From NCBI GenBank assembly GCA_014155875.1, contig JACEFZ010011432.1, positions 203,501-267,500 of the forward strand: 64,000 nt of DNA. The letters are read 5' to 3'. A program made the translations under genes and the position numbers. This document shows, piece after piece, positions 28,501 to 37,741 of the stretch. Under the pieces are notes generated by a model that saw only the letters and a list, made by a program, of their open reading frames with translations, was not told the DNA's origin and did no database searches. Source of the DNA: Cepaea nemoralis (Eukaryota; Mollusca; Gastropoda; Stylommatophora; Helicidae). Within the stretch, counting starts at the first letter, position 1, and every line of letters begins with the position of its first letter.

Positions 28501-29200
28501 GGTACCGGAAGAAAAGAATATTGAGAAGGTCCGTCTCGCACCCCGTCCTAAATCCAAAAAAGATGTTAGGTCTTTCTTGTCTTTGTGTGGGTTTTACCAG
28601 AAATTTATTCCGAGGTTCAACGAAATTGCGGCGCCGTTAACTGAGACCCTGAAGAAAGGATCACCAGATCTTATAGTCTGGACCCCGAGCTGTGAAGAAG
28701 CTTATGGGAAGCTGAAACAGGCTTTGGTGGATAGGCCAGTCCTGCAACTCCCAAATTTGGAGAAAACGTTTGTTCTGAGAACCGACGCGAGTAACATAGG
28801 GATTGGGGCAACTCTGTTGCAGGAAGGGCGAGATAATCCTTCGGTGCTGTGTCCGGTGGCATATGCCAGTCGAAAACTGTTACCCGCCGAACGGAATTAC
28901 TCCACCGTCGAACGGGAATGTCTAGCTCTAGTGTGGGCGGTACAGAAATTTCAACCTTATCTGTATGGAGTCCAGTTTAAAGTACAATCCGACCATCAAC
29001 CTCTGACGTTCTTGGCAACTTCTAAGAAATTGAACGCGAGGTTAATGAGATGGTCATTGCTCCTACAACCGTATCAGTTCACGGTCGAATACATCCCCGG
29101 AAGGGAGAATGTGGGAGCAGATTTCCTATCACGGCATCCTATGGTTGAATGTGAGGGTGGGGTCATTCGAACAGAACCACTGACAATAGAAAGTTCGTAG
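25490..29200 (+). CDS. gag C-terminus fused to pol: protease, integrase, reverse transcriptase, RNase H
   Basis: 1,236 codons in one frame. Nucleocapsid zinc knuckle CAYCKSPTHNTVDC (CX2CX4HX4C) near residue 127. Aspartic protease CLYDTG near 194. Integrase: H-H-C-C zinc-binding module at about 367-410 (ending CPECQ), then the DDE core with AIDLVGPLP (about 440), TDNGSQF (about 499) and a Glu in NGQVERFNG (about 535), and a GPF module (GWQGPFPVERVV). Reverse transcriptase follows: YRHLNSCTTFQVEPLP, FSKIDLSRGYYQIPV, MPFGLSNAPSVFTRMM and the catalytic FMDD near 948. RNase H has RTDASNIGIGATLL near 1097, ending before FLSRHP. No internal stop is present and all catalytic residues are legible. There is no stop between gag and pol. 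No envelope gene is seen. Confidence 0.96.
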   Translation: MFRLKSYLLKWMSLAGFANDYESLEELVVVDQMKRMMPKPLQTFLLENGAERLDLVNTLAERYVLAHGDNGELSQPNPRPPDTWSGKKKNPKTAHTKKEDPFDKVPIKKPSGKSPPGSPKRKWSEKWCAYCKSPTHNTVDCRRKQKDSHYAACLVETGEGSHKEVEGRDLGNKDLEKPPVVETVLVNGQPVECLYDTGLQFEAVISSHLVSPEQLTGESIEIQTATKSAVAMSLPIAKVDIKSKYVTGTIQAAVLLDPIFPMILGCRYVFLGIPTEPMYVGAMQTRSQSEDEQTPALIVNPLPGELRAAQSQDATLQPCFNQLPKSSDPPRRGQYYMKNRLLYRRAGVEDRQHGQLVVPKAYREQLLHMGHTISFSGHMGVGATLQRISCHYYWPGMTGDVRRYVKSCPECQRVAPKHWTAPVVLGDMPIMNSPFERVAIDLVGPLPRTRKRNKYILTMVDCCSMWGEAIPLATIDSKRVADALMETFTRLGFPNQILTDNGSQFCGKLMEEVFRIFQTNHIHTSPYHPQSNGQVERFNGTLMTMLRKLAQEKPDRWDEYISAALFAYREVPHGSTGLPPATLLFGRPIKGPLEALLRCWTEEETSEEAVSSYKYVEELKKKLQTGWALAAQNLRAARKRHAAYYNRRTKDRSLKVGDRVLLLLPVGSNKLEIGWQGPFPVERVVSRTNYAIRIRGKSKIFHINLLKKFEERSDGTSLPLMTMAVAMETESGEDADRGYPLHPGETYRDVHINPDLSAEETDRVIRLLESHQQILTDRPGRTGLVEFDMTLTTQDPVRQKIYPVPFSKEKALETEIQKLLDDDIITPSTSPYNAVVVLLRKPSGEHRLCIDYRHLNSCTTFQVEPLPNTNQLFARLNRAKYFSKIDLSRGYYQIPVKPEVRPMLAFSTPSGHYEFKVMPFGLSNAPSVFTRMMRKLLDPLRDPSVVSFMDDILIASDNMKDHLKSLEKIFIRLKEEGLTARPAKCMIGYQSLEFLGHTITPGGLVPEEKNIEKVRLAPRPKSKKDVRSFLSLCGFYQKFIPRFNEIAAPLTETLKKGSPDLIVWTPSCEEAYGKLKQALVDRPVLQLPNLEKTFVLRTDASNIGIGATLLQEGRDNPSVLCPVAYASRKLLPAERNYSTVERECLALVWAVQKFQPYLYGVQFKVQSDHQPLTFLATSKKLNARLMRWSLLLQPYQFTVEYIPGRENVGADFLSRHPMVECEGGVIRTEPLTIESS

Positions 29201-29214
29201 GGTTCGACTTTCTT

Positions 29215-29223
29215 AAGAGGGGG
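29215..29223 (+). promoter_or_regulatory. polypurine tract
   Basis: AAGAGGGGG, four bases before the 3' LTR, is the expected plus-strand primer. Confidence 0.8.
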
Positions 29224-29227
29224 CCTA

Positions 29228-31318
29228 TGTAGCGAAACGCCAGTGGCCCATGTCCTTATGTATTCTGTTATTCTTGGTAAACAAGGGGAACCGGCTTTCG
29301 GAAGCTCTCAGTTCTTTATTCGCTCAATTCTCCATGAAAGATGGTTCTTTGGGTTATCTTCATACCACAATCTTTACATGGAGCGAGTATATAATTGTCT
29401 TTCCTTTCGGGTAGTCCCGAAGGCGCGCCTTGCGTCAAATGTGCACTGGTGCGACTACTGGTCAATTGATGGCCGGGCAAACAAGTACCGTTTGCAAGTT
29501 GCAACTTGTCAAAGTTAATTAAAGATAACGACAGAAGTGCAACTACTACTAAGACATTTTGAAAGGTAAAATTGGGTTGTGGGTACTCCAGCCAGACATG
29601 GAGTTATAAATATATAATGTGTTGAAGGGGAAGAGGAATTGGCGAAAAGCCAATCATAACCAATGAAGAGTTGGTTGACCGTTGGCAATCTAAATGGGCG
29701 TCTTGTTCTTGGCATAGCCGGGGAAGTGAAACGGAACAATATATCTCCCCAGAGGATTTCATTTGTTCTTGGCGTCAGATGAGCTGTTGCTATCTTTCTG
29801 TCTACGGCTTGAATTGGGCATCTGGTCATCTTTCTGTGGAATATCATCATTGGATAGCTATACCAATCTATGATCTATCTTCTTGAGCCAGAGGAGGCTA
29901 TTCACGGGACTATCTCTTTCGTCTGTTACTAGATAGGATGATGTAGGGAAGATAATGGACTTCTCTATCTCATTGAGAGAACCTGCATTCCTCTAAATCT
30001 AGGTGTTCTGTGGGGCACTGCTGGTACATTGCGGCGACAGCTCAAACGAGAGCAGAGCCGGGAGGGGGTGGTATCTTCTTTCCTATTCTTGCGGGGAATG
30101 GGGAACTACACTGCGTGCCATACAACCCCAATACTATACTTTTAGTAACGAGGGAGAAACACACAGAGTAATTGGCACACCACACCACAGGATCGTAGTT
30201 GTGAGAAAGGCCGCGTTTGCAAGTGAGAGGGAAGCATGGAAATGATTGTGCCAAATCATAATAAAGGCTTGGTATGAATGTGGAGAGTGTGTCGTGTGGG
30301 CAAAAAGACAACAGGACTTCGTCCAGCTGGAAGGTCTCCTCAAGCCCGGACGTGGTCAATCCAGGGGCCACCTGACAGGTCAGGCCCAGTCATTCAGGTA
30401 TTAATAATAGTGTATTTGTGTGATACATGAGTCAGCCCAGTCGCTCAGGTTTTGTTTGTCATCTCCAGGGTCCTCTGCTATGGAAAGTGACTATGTCTTC
30501 TAACGGACATTATCACCAGTGCTTCTAGGCTAACGCCAATATGTCCGACGAGGCCAACTCAAGGTTTGGTGTGCTTAACTCTGAGACAGAGGCAAGGTCC
30601 AGGTCGTGAGGCAAGGACATTTTGCATGACTGGTGCATTGCCGGTTTTTTTCAACAACATACGCCTGAGAGCAGTTGTTGTCTGGAGGGAGCCTAAGAGT
30701 GATTTTCTTGCATACTCATTTTACACCAGACATTAAAAGGCACCCATCCATTATCCCTCCACGAACACCTCACCGTATCTGCAACCGTAAAGCTTTTCAT
30801 AGGTCAGTGAAGACCTGGTGCCGAATTAATTCATGTGGCAATGAACAGAAGTCCTCAACACACCAGTCGCTTGGATTCTACAAAAGCCTGTGGAATCTAC
30901 AACCAGTTGCTGGAGAAGGAAGGAGATTCTGACATCTTTGGTGAGATATATCTGGACAGATCAGACAGTATCTGAAGCTGGATCTGTGACTGTGGTGACT
31001 GGAGGCTCTGTGTCAAAACGTTACCAGTGTAGTGTCTGTGTAGATCTATCTGTTTATCTGCCTTTATGTGTTCCTGTGCTGTTCTTGATTAGGTTAATAA
31101 AATTACTTCCAAGTTGTTCTTACGACTGCCATGTTATTTATGTGTCAGCCAGAAGAACACTGCAGGAAATAGGTCCCTAGGTCGAAAGGAAGCGTGACAG
31201 TGAGTCCAGGGAAAACGGAGGAGGGTTGGCAGGTAAAGACCTATTCCAGCCAGGGCTATAGAAGATTAATTAAACATTGTGACCGGGCTATTTGGGACCC
31301 TCCACGTAGCTTGTTACA
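29228..31318 (+). repeat. 3' long terminal repeat
   Basis: 2,091 bp, nearly identical to the 5' LTR. Differences include GAGGGTTC/GATGGTTC near 29340 and small indels near 30140 and 30605. Confidence 0.95.
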
Positions 31319-31385
31319 GTAAAGTATAGTATAAATCACTTTTCTACATATTGGGATGTATTTAGTACATGGTAAAGTATAGTCC
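31319..31385. repeat. 53-bp satellite, right part
   Basis: Resumes with GTAAAGTATAGTATAAATCA and one more unit. Together with the left part it reconstructs an uninterrupted array minus one duplication. Confidence 0.9.
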
Positions 31386-32056
31386 ATCTCACTTTCCCCG
31401 GCCTTACAGCCCAGGTAAATTTTACATATCCCCTCTTCTATGGAAATTCCAGCACATAACCACCGGGCCAGCATGCACACGTGACAGCCGCTACAACACC
31501 ACTACAGCACCACTACACCACCACTACACCACCACTACACCAGCACTACACCACCACTACACCACCACTACACCACCATTGTATATGGTGCTAGCACTAT
31601 ATTTTTATAGACCAATCAGAACTCAGTGGATGATGTAGCCAATGTCACTCCGGTCATTTTTACTTCCAGTTTTTCAGTTTTCGATCGCTCCCAGTCCCAG
31701 GTACATGTTGAAGAATCCCCGCCTTTTGGGGATCCGAACACATAGTCAGCGGGCCAGCACGCATGTACGCTAACCACTGAGCTGCCGTGACTCTCAGCCT
31801 CATAAATGTGGTACCGAATAATTTCCAGAATTGTCTAGGAAGGAAAACAGACAAAGAAGACAACTGGTCATACCATCTCTAAATATCGTGACCTTAATAT
31901 GTAAAGGTTTGACATTGCTGTGTGATGACATTTCTGTGAGATTACATCACTGTGCGATGACGACGATGTTAGTTGAACTTAAACTTTGACTTCTCTTTCA
32001 GAAAGCAACGGCTAACTCAGTTTTATAAAAGTTAGTTGTATATCCTTAACACTACA
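31386..32056. other. 12-bp minisatellite and unannotated sequence
   Basis: 31488-31580 is a (CACCACTACACC)n-type array of about eight units. The rest is unique sequence without credible frame; a degraded tRNA-like stretch may lie near 31740-31800 on the minus strand. Confidence 0.6.
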
Positions 32057-32225
32057 TCGCAGTCAACCCAGCATTGTTTAGTTGTTTATGAGCTCTTGGC
32101 AAGTTTACGTTCAGTAATTTGCCATTGCCTTCTGAACGACCGGCAACCATACCAATTTATTTAAAAAAACCAACGCACGGCAGTTTGCTGCCTAAATTGC
32201 CTGCAGCTGTAACAGCTAACTACTG
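32057..32225 (-). mobile_element. SINE family B, minus strand
   Basis: Contains TTGGCAAGTTTACGTTCAGT, TTTGCCATTGCCTTCTGAAC, CGACCGGCAACC and GCCTGCAGCTGTAAC, shared with 8658, 39962 and 62212. The tRNA-like head is not preserved. Confidence 0.75.
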
Positions 32226-32466
32226 AGCGTAAAATTGCATAGGAAATCACATAGGGCTGATTTCAACGTCCTGCAAAGGACATGCAACATGTTAAAACAT
32301 TGCACACCCCAACTACAGGATCTGCCACTGGCCCGGCCAGTCTTTAAGTTTTTTTAAGGGCTTAAAAGTTGAGAGGATCGACTTCATTGCACTGTATTGT
32401 ATTTCAAATGGCTCGGTCTCGAACTCCGTAGCTTCAGCGACGACTATCCTAGTAAATTGCACTTGT

Positions 32467-32588
32467 GGGACGCAGAGGTGGTTCCATGGCAGCAGGGCCA
32501 GGTTCTATACTGGCCAAGACCTACTAGCACGTCCTAGACGTGCGTCCTGGGCAACAGGTCCTCTCGGGGTCCTGGCTAACGTAGTAGG
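32467..32588 (+). ncRNA. HDV-like self-cleaving ribozyme, copy 2
   Basis: The best-preserved copy. P1 GGGACGC (32467-32473)/GCGTCCT (32542-32548). P3 ACG/CGT (32529-32531, 32539-32541) with L3 TCCTAGA. GGGCAAC at 32549-32555. P4 CAGG/CCTG with a CTCG loop region. J4/2 GGCTAA with candidate catalytic C 32576. P2 CCTACTA (32520-32526)/TAGTAGG (32582-32588), seven Watson-Crick pairs. The J1/2 insert folds as GGCCAG/CTGGCC. Confidence 0.85.
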
Positions 32589-32797
32589 ATCGCTGATTCT
32601 TCCGAAGTCGGAGAGTATCTGCTTGCACGGCGAGGAACCACCAGTCTGCACACCAATAAGCCAGACATGGGACAACGGATACTCACGCAAACCTCAAGTC
32701 CGGTATGACATCACACTGATGTTGGACAACAGGGTGTCTTCATCCGACATACAGGACTTCACGCTGGAGTTCACAGCCAGCGAACGCAAGCAAGCAA
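32467..32797 (+). mobile_element. ribozyme-headed SINE, copy 2, nested
   Basis: Begins GGGACGCAGAGGTGG, ends CAAGCAAGCAA. Flanking GCACTTGTG occurs at 32459-32467 and 32798-32806; the first G of the element and the last of the duplication are ambiguous. It is inserted in a family A SINE, so it is younger than that SINE. Confidence 0.95.
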
Positions 32798-32890
32798 GCA
32801 CTTGTGAACCGAACAAAGAACACCGGAATCGACCTCACAACTTTCGGAACGCAAGACAGACGACGTAACCACCTCGCCACGAAGATTCAT

Positions 32891-33221
32891 TACTTTTCTT
32901 TCGGGTTCGTTGCACTGGCTGTTTTAATTTCCGACAGAATGCAGCAGTACCGTGGCCACGAGAGCCGTAATCCATTTACCTCCGCTTCCACTGGCCGGCA
33001 TGTTATGATAGCAAATCTGACTTCTGCAGTACCAGCTGCCTGGTATTGTGACACCCACTGGTATGTTAGCTTGTGGTACTTCTCGTGCCCCGTCGCAGAG
33101 ACTCGTGTGTAAACAGTCTCAATCCTGCTCGTGTCGGGTCTGACTGCAACCCTCACCAAAAATAAACCTTGTCAAAAGTAATCCGACTGTGGATTATTGT
33201 CACTGCACATGTGCATGCTAT
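32891..33221. other. no gene recognised
   Basis: Unique sequence. Overlapping frames on both strands (32804-33112 and 32890-33159) show no domain. Confidence 0.4.
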
Positions 33222-33420
33222 AGGGGAGGCGGTGGCGCAGTGGTTAGAACGCGTGCCTGTATGTCCAGATGATATGTGATCGAATCCCCAACGAGAAGGG
33301 TTAAGATTATATTAAGTTCACCTGGGCTGCTAAGTCGACTCAGCCTAAAATAGGTACCAGGAAAGGCAGTGAGAAGTAAAAACGGCCCGTGTAGTTGTGA
33401 CCACATCACCCATGGACTGC
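33222..33420 (+). mobile_element. tRNA-derived SINE, family E
   Basis: A-box GGTGGCGCAGTGGTTAG near 33230 and B-box-like TGATCGAATCCCC near 33277. The body has AAATAGGTACCAGGAAAGGC and GACCACATCACCCATGG. Other copies: 57480 (+), 50225 (-) and a partial one at 38375 (-). Confidence 0.85.
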
Positions 33421-33589
33421 CAAAGTATCTGTGAAACTATATTGCTTTTTTCTGTATCCTTTCCATCCATGGACTGCCAAAATACCTGTGGTAGGCCAGG
33501 ATATATTGTTGTTGGTTCTGAAGAACATACCCAATAGGCCCCAAGGCATGCATGCTAATTCTTAGATTCTGTTTCACTAAATCTGCGGA

Positions 33590-33830
33590 AGAGGCGTGGC
33601 TGAGAGGTTGCAGTGTCAGAATCTGACTCAGAAGATTCTGGGTTCAAATCTCAGAATAGCAAACGAAATGTTTCTACAAGATCAGTTGGTTTATGATGTC
33701 AAATTTATCCTCTGAATATTGGGTAGTCACATCGGTTACTCAGTCTTCCTGGATAAGGACGAGAGACTGATGTGTACAAGCTGGAAATCAAAAAGTTTGA
33801 GCCATTGGCCCCTTCTCCGTTAAAATTCTG
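33590..33830 (+). mobile_element. tRNA-derived SINE, long-arm tRNA type
   Basis: Head GGCGTGGCTGAGAGGTTGCA, extra-arm-like middle and B-box GGGTTCAAATCTC. The A-box and length suggest a serine- or leucine-type ancestor. No second copy is seen in this window. Confidence 0.6.
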
Positions 33831-33841
33831 TAGATCCCGTT

Positions 33842-33932
33842 ACAGTAGTATAGTATAGTATAGTATAGTATAGTATAGTATAGTATAGTATAGTATAGTA
33901 TAGTATAGTATAGTATAGTATAGTATAGTATG
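33842..33932. repeat. (TATAG)n microsatellite, first block
   Basis: About 18 perfect pentamers, ending where the LINE fragment begins. Confidence 0.97.
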
Positions 33933-34246
33933 CCATCTCAGCAAAATATAAAAGAACAGTAAATCAAACAACAAGAGCTTCTTGGAGGGAAAAAACAGAA
34001 TACCTGAACTTTGACAGGGACGGAAACAAATTATGGAAACTAGTGAAAGCCATGGACAATGAAGGACCTAGAAACAAACAAATAGCAATTAAACAGGGAA
34101 ATGCCTTGCTTACAGGAAAAAAGGCTGCAAATGCACTAATGGAACACTATGCCAGTGCAAACCACATTGATATTACAACCGAACAGGAGAAAGCAATCAA
34201 AGACAAATAGATACATCATAGTAATACAGAGACAGCAGCAGAATAT

Positions 34247-35347
34247 ATGATGGCAAATCTAACAATGGAAGAAATGGAACAGGCAATGAATACCCTAAAA
34301 AAGAAGAAATCACCAGGAAAGGATGGAATCACAAATGAAATGCTAATAGGACTAGGCACTAAGGCAAAAAAGAAACTACTAGCAGTCCTAAATTACAGCT
34401 GGAAGAGAGGAATAGTCCCACAGGCATGGAAGGAAGCTATACCAATACCAGTCCCAAAGAAAGGAAAAGACCTGGAAGAACCAAATGGATATCGACCTAT
34501 CAGTTTATTTAGCTGTGTAGGAAAATTAATGGAACGCATGATCAATGGCAGGCTAGCATGGCATCTGGAAGAAAACAAACTCTTAACACCACACCAAGCA
34601 GGATTCAGAAAGTACAGATCCACTGAAGATCAAATAACCTATATAGCTCAGGAAATAGAGGATGCCTTCCAAGAGAAAAAACACACACTAGCGGTTTGGA
34701 TAGTTTTAGAAAAAGCATTTGATAAAGTATGGAAAGAAGGACTGAAAGTAAAACTGCAAAAAATGAATATTTGTGGGAAAATGTACAAATGGATTAACCA
34801 CTACCTTGAGAACAGAACTGCCAGGACAAAAGTACAAGGACAAACCAGCAAAATGATGCTGTTGGAGCAAGGTGTCCCCCAAGGAGGAGTTCTTTCACCA
34901 ACATTATTCCTAGCATATATAAATGACATCACAGAAAATTTTCCAGACAGAGTACACACATCCTCCTTTGCAGATGACCTAGCCATATGGACATCTGAAG
35001 AATATATTAGTACAGCTAACAGCAGAATACAGCAAGCCTTATTAGCGCTAGAGGACTGGTCAAAATCATGGCTAGTGAAGATAAGTGAGGAGAAAACAAC
35101 ATGCACAGTGTTCTCCCTCTTAAATAAAACTCAGCAACCTAAGCTGGTATTGAATGGAAAAATATTGCGCCATGAAGAAAATCCAAACTATCTAGGAGTC
35201 ACCTTTGATCGTCGCCTGACATGGAAGACACAGGTTGAGAAAAATCGAACAAGAGCAAGGCAAAGAATGGCAATCATGAAAAGCTTGCTGGTACAACGTG
35301 GGGAGCAGATGAGAAAGTTCTCAAGAAGTTATATACTGGACGGGTGA
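34247..35347 (+). pseudogene. LINE reverse transcriptase domain
   Basis: 366 codons: KKKKSPGKDGITNEML, IPIPVPKKGKDLEEPNGYRP, LTPHQAGFRKYRSTEDQ, a changed VLEKAFDKVW where VDLEKAFD is usual, GVPQGGVLSPTLF, and the catalytic FADD near residue 244. The frame shifts just after RSYILDG, and the protein continues at 35344 as RPVLEYGIAAW. Confidence 0.9.
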
Positions 35348-35742
35348 GGCCAGTACTGGAATATGGCATTGCAGCTTGGGCAACAGCAGCTAAGTCAAAC
35401 TTTAACAAAATAAGTAGAGTCCAAAATCAAGGAATGCGAATCATAACTGGAAGCCTGAAGACAACGCCTATTAATGAACTAGAAAATATCACTTGTTTAC
35501 AACCAATGGAGGATAGAAGAGATAGCAGAGCCCAGCAACAAGCAGAAAATTTTAGAAGATTGACAGACCACCCTATGTATAACAGGTTTAATGGTTTTGG
35601 AAAGGGAAGACTGAAGCGTGGCAACTTTGTAGAAACTGCAAAACGAAAGATTAGGGCAGATCCCATACTTAACATATCAACAGTCAAACCCATTTACAAT
35701 GCACACAAGTTCCCAGCTTGGAGACAAGCAGCAACTGCCTGA
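35344..35742 (+). pseudogene. LINE post-RT linker region
   Basis: RPVLEYGIAAWATAAKSN, then RVQNQGMRIITGSLKTTP and LQPMEDRRDSR are typical of the segment between reverse transcriptase and RNase H in I-group LINEs. It ends at a stop near 35740. Confidence 0.85.
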
Positions 35743-35765
35743 GATGATAGAAAACATTCCTGGTA

Positions 35766-36352
35766 TTGAGAAAAAAGAACACTCAGAATGAAACCGAAAG
35801 AAGAAAAATAACCCTAAACTACATAAAAGAACATTACCCAAGCAGCAATTGGACCCATGCATATACAGATGGATCAGCCAAAAATTCAATAGAAAATGGA
35901 GGAGGAGGAATTCTCCTAAATTTAAAAAATGGAGTGAAAAAAACACAGTCAGTGGCAACTGGAAAATTTTCAAGTAACTTCAAAGCAGAGGTAGAAGCTT
36001 TGAAAACTGCAGCAGAAATGCTCTTGATGGAGGAAAATAAAGAGAAGCAAATAGCTATCTTCACAGATGCAAAGTCAGCTGTCTCAATACTGAAGAGCAA
36101 AAACAGCACAGAACTAGCTGACCTAAGAGCAGCACTCCATGGTCTATGCCAGAAATCCAAAAAGTTGTAATACAGTGGATCCCATCACATTGCAGTATAC
36201 CTGGAAATGAAGAGGCTGACAGACTAGCAAAAGAGGGTGGACGACTACCACAGCCTGACATAGACATAACCTATAATGAGGCAAAGAGGTTTATAAAAAG
36301 CACTTATAGAACCAAATGGGAATCAGAGCATCCAGGCCACCAGAAGGAATGA
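35766..36352 (+). pseudogene. LINE RNase H domain, frameshifted
   Basis: AYTDGSAKNSIENGGGG (first catalytic Asp), NFKAEVEALKTA (Glu), IFTDAKSAVSIL (Asp). After a frame change near 36160 comes IQWIPSHCSIPGNEEADRLA (final His/Asp). All four catalytic positions can be read across the two frames. Confidence 0.88.
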
Positions 36353-36657
36353 CGCATATTACAAACTCGACCGAAGAGGAACAAGTAGCAATCTTCAGAC
36401 TCCGCACAGGACATAACAGGCTGAAATACCACTTGTTCAATAATCTAAAGATAGGAGATACCGATGAATGTAATTGTGGAACTGGTAAAATGACAGCTAA
36501 ACATTTGCTGCAGGAGTGCCCAATATATGCAGAACAGAGAAAGATATTTTGGCCCACACCTGCTTCATTTGAGGACAAGCTCTATGGAGATATCAACAAG
36601 CTCAAGTTGACTGCAGCTTACTTTAACTACATTCAGTTGACATTTAAAGGTGCATGA
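36316..36657 (+). pseudogene. LINE C-terminal CCHC-like region
   Basis: IFRLRTGHNRLKYHLFNNL, then CNCGTGKMTAKHLLQECP, a C-X-C-X7-H-X4-C knuckle usual at the C-terminus of RNase H-bearing LINEs. Confidence 0.85.
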
Positions 36658-37172
36658 AGAAGTGTTTAGACTGCCGCACTTCATACCACAGGTATGTCGG
36701 TTACAAAAGCATCCCAGAGGCATGAAATGGAATATTGCTTGGATAGCAAATCCATTACGTGGAAAGTCAGAACCAAAAGCTCACTGTGCGGAAGTGAGGC
36801 TAAGCAGCCTCATGGGATGCAGGACGTGACGATTCCTTGGGTGAGCCCAGTACCAGATGGCTGTGTATCGGCTCTTCAAGTATGGAAGCCTCCGTGGATG
36901 GCGGGGAATGCCCATGGTCTGCCCCTGCCTTCCCTTGAGGGCTGACCAGGATGTCTTTGGCTGTTCTATATTGACCAGCTGTAATGGGGGGTAACACCAC
37001 AACAGTGAGAGTCAAACGTCCTAAGGAACCCCCGGGAAGGTTAATCCGGTCAACAAATGCCCGCAGAAGTCGGATGTGTCGGCCTAACGGCGCAAGAACG
37101 CAGCTCTGCTGTAAACAGGCACAACGCAATCACGTCCGAAAAAAAAAAACTCCGGATGAACGCAGAAGAAGA
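36658..37172 (+). mobile_element. GAA-tailed element, long copy adjoining the LINE
   Basis: From about 36825 (GTGACGATTCCTTGGGTGAG) to the (GAA)n end it matches 49210-49560 closely. It follows the LINE ORF without a visible boundary, so the GAA-tailed sequence may be the 3' UTR of this LINE family or a separate SINE inserted next to it. The tail runs straight into TATAG repeats. Confidence 0.75.
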
Positions 37173-37287
37173 AGTATAGTATAGTATAGTATAGTATAGT
37201 ATAGTATAGCATAGCATAGCATAGTATAGTATAGTATAGTATAGTATAGTATAGTATAGTATAGTATAGTATAGTATAGTATAGTAT
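37173..37287. repeat. (TATAG)n microsatellite, second block
   Basis: About 22 pentamers, a few with TAGCA variants, bounded by the GAA tail and repeat G. Confidence 0.97.
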
Positions 37288-37741
37288 ATATGACGTAGAC
37301 GGTATCACCTGCTTTCTGTTAGCGCCGAATGTTGAGCGAAGCTTACCAAACTCTACACCCCACATTGTCCCAACGGCTTCGGGCGGAAGAGCGCAATTGG
37401 GAGGGTACAAGCCTTATCCTGGTGCGAGGAAATGCAACCTAAAGACTAAATGTCATGGCAAGACAGACCAGGCCCTAAGCCTTGGTTGGTAACTGGTCTA
37501 GGATCGAAGCTCCGACAGGCAGACAGTAAGAGTATTGCTTTGCTGATCCGGCAACTTCTGCGGCTTGTCTTGTTCCAGATATATTGGTGTTACCTTTCCT
37601 CTGGAGTAAACTAGGCAGGCTGAGAGAGGGATCATGCTGCATGGACAACACATGGTCTCTAAATTCAGCCCAGGCTTTGTGTTATGGAGAGATAACCCCA
37701 TTCTACAAATTATCGTCTGTCAAGACGGCAAGGTGCCAGCC
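37288..37741 (+). repeat. dispersed repeat G, long copy
   Basis: About 455 bp from GACGTAGACGGTATCACC to GACGGCAAGGTGCCAGCC. The same sequence occurs inverted at 57893-58262 and in part at 18893. Both edges are TATAG repeats, so it lies inside the pentanucleotide array. No coding capacity. Confidence 0.85.

Larger units (their letters stand above)
22545..31318 (+). mobile_element. Gmr1-like Ty3/gypsy LTR retrotransposon, complete
   Basis: An 8.77-kb element with two long LTRs starting TGTAGCG and ending TTACA. It has a primer-binding site, gag, a fused pol frame, a polypurine tract and a perfect 5-bp target duplication GTAAA (22540-22544 and 31319-31323). Pol order is protease, integrase, reverse transcriptase, RNase H, the reverse of ordinary gypsy elements and the hallmark of the Gmr1 group. 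The LTRs differ only at scattered sites, so insertion is recent. Gag is disrupted by two frame breaks. It interrupts the 53-bp satellite. Confidence 0.96.
32364..32890 (-). mobile_element. SINE family A, minus strand, split by an rzSINE
   Basis: Left half (32364-32466) matches the 3' end of family A (GATCGACTTCATTGCACTG, TATTTCAAATGGCTCGGTCT). Right half (32798-32890) matches its tRNA-like head, with GGAATCGACCTCACAAC and TAACCACCTCGCCACGAAG. The rzSINE sits between them with a GCACTTGTG duplication. Confidence 0.85.
33933..36657 (+). mobile_element. I-group-like LINE with RNase H, 5'-truncated and decayed
   Basis: Coding sequence is recognisable throughout: a pre-RT region (33933-34207, ended by TAG at 34208), reverse transcriptase, a C-terminal linker, RNase H and a terminal CCHC-like motif. 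RNase H after the reverse transcriptase places it in the I group (I, Nimb and relatives). Five frame changes and a stop show it is dead. The endonuclease is lost by 5' truncation against the TATAG array. Confidence 0.88.

Noticed and set aside
33728..33790. CTGATG...GGAAATC as a hammerhead-like core
   Set aside because: Core spacing and flanking stems do not fit type I or III hammerheads; it is part of a tRNA-derived SINE body.
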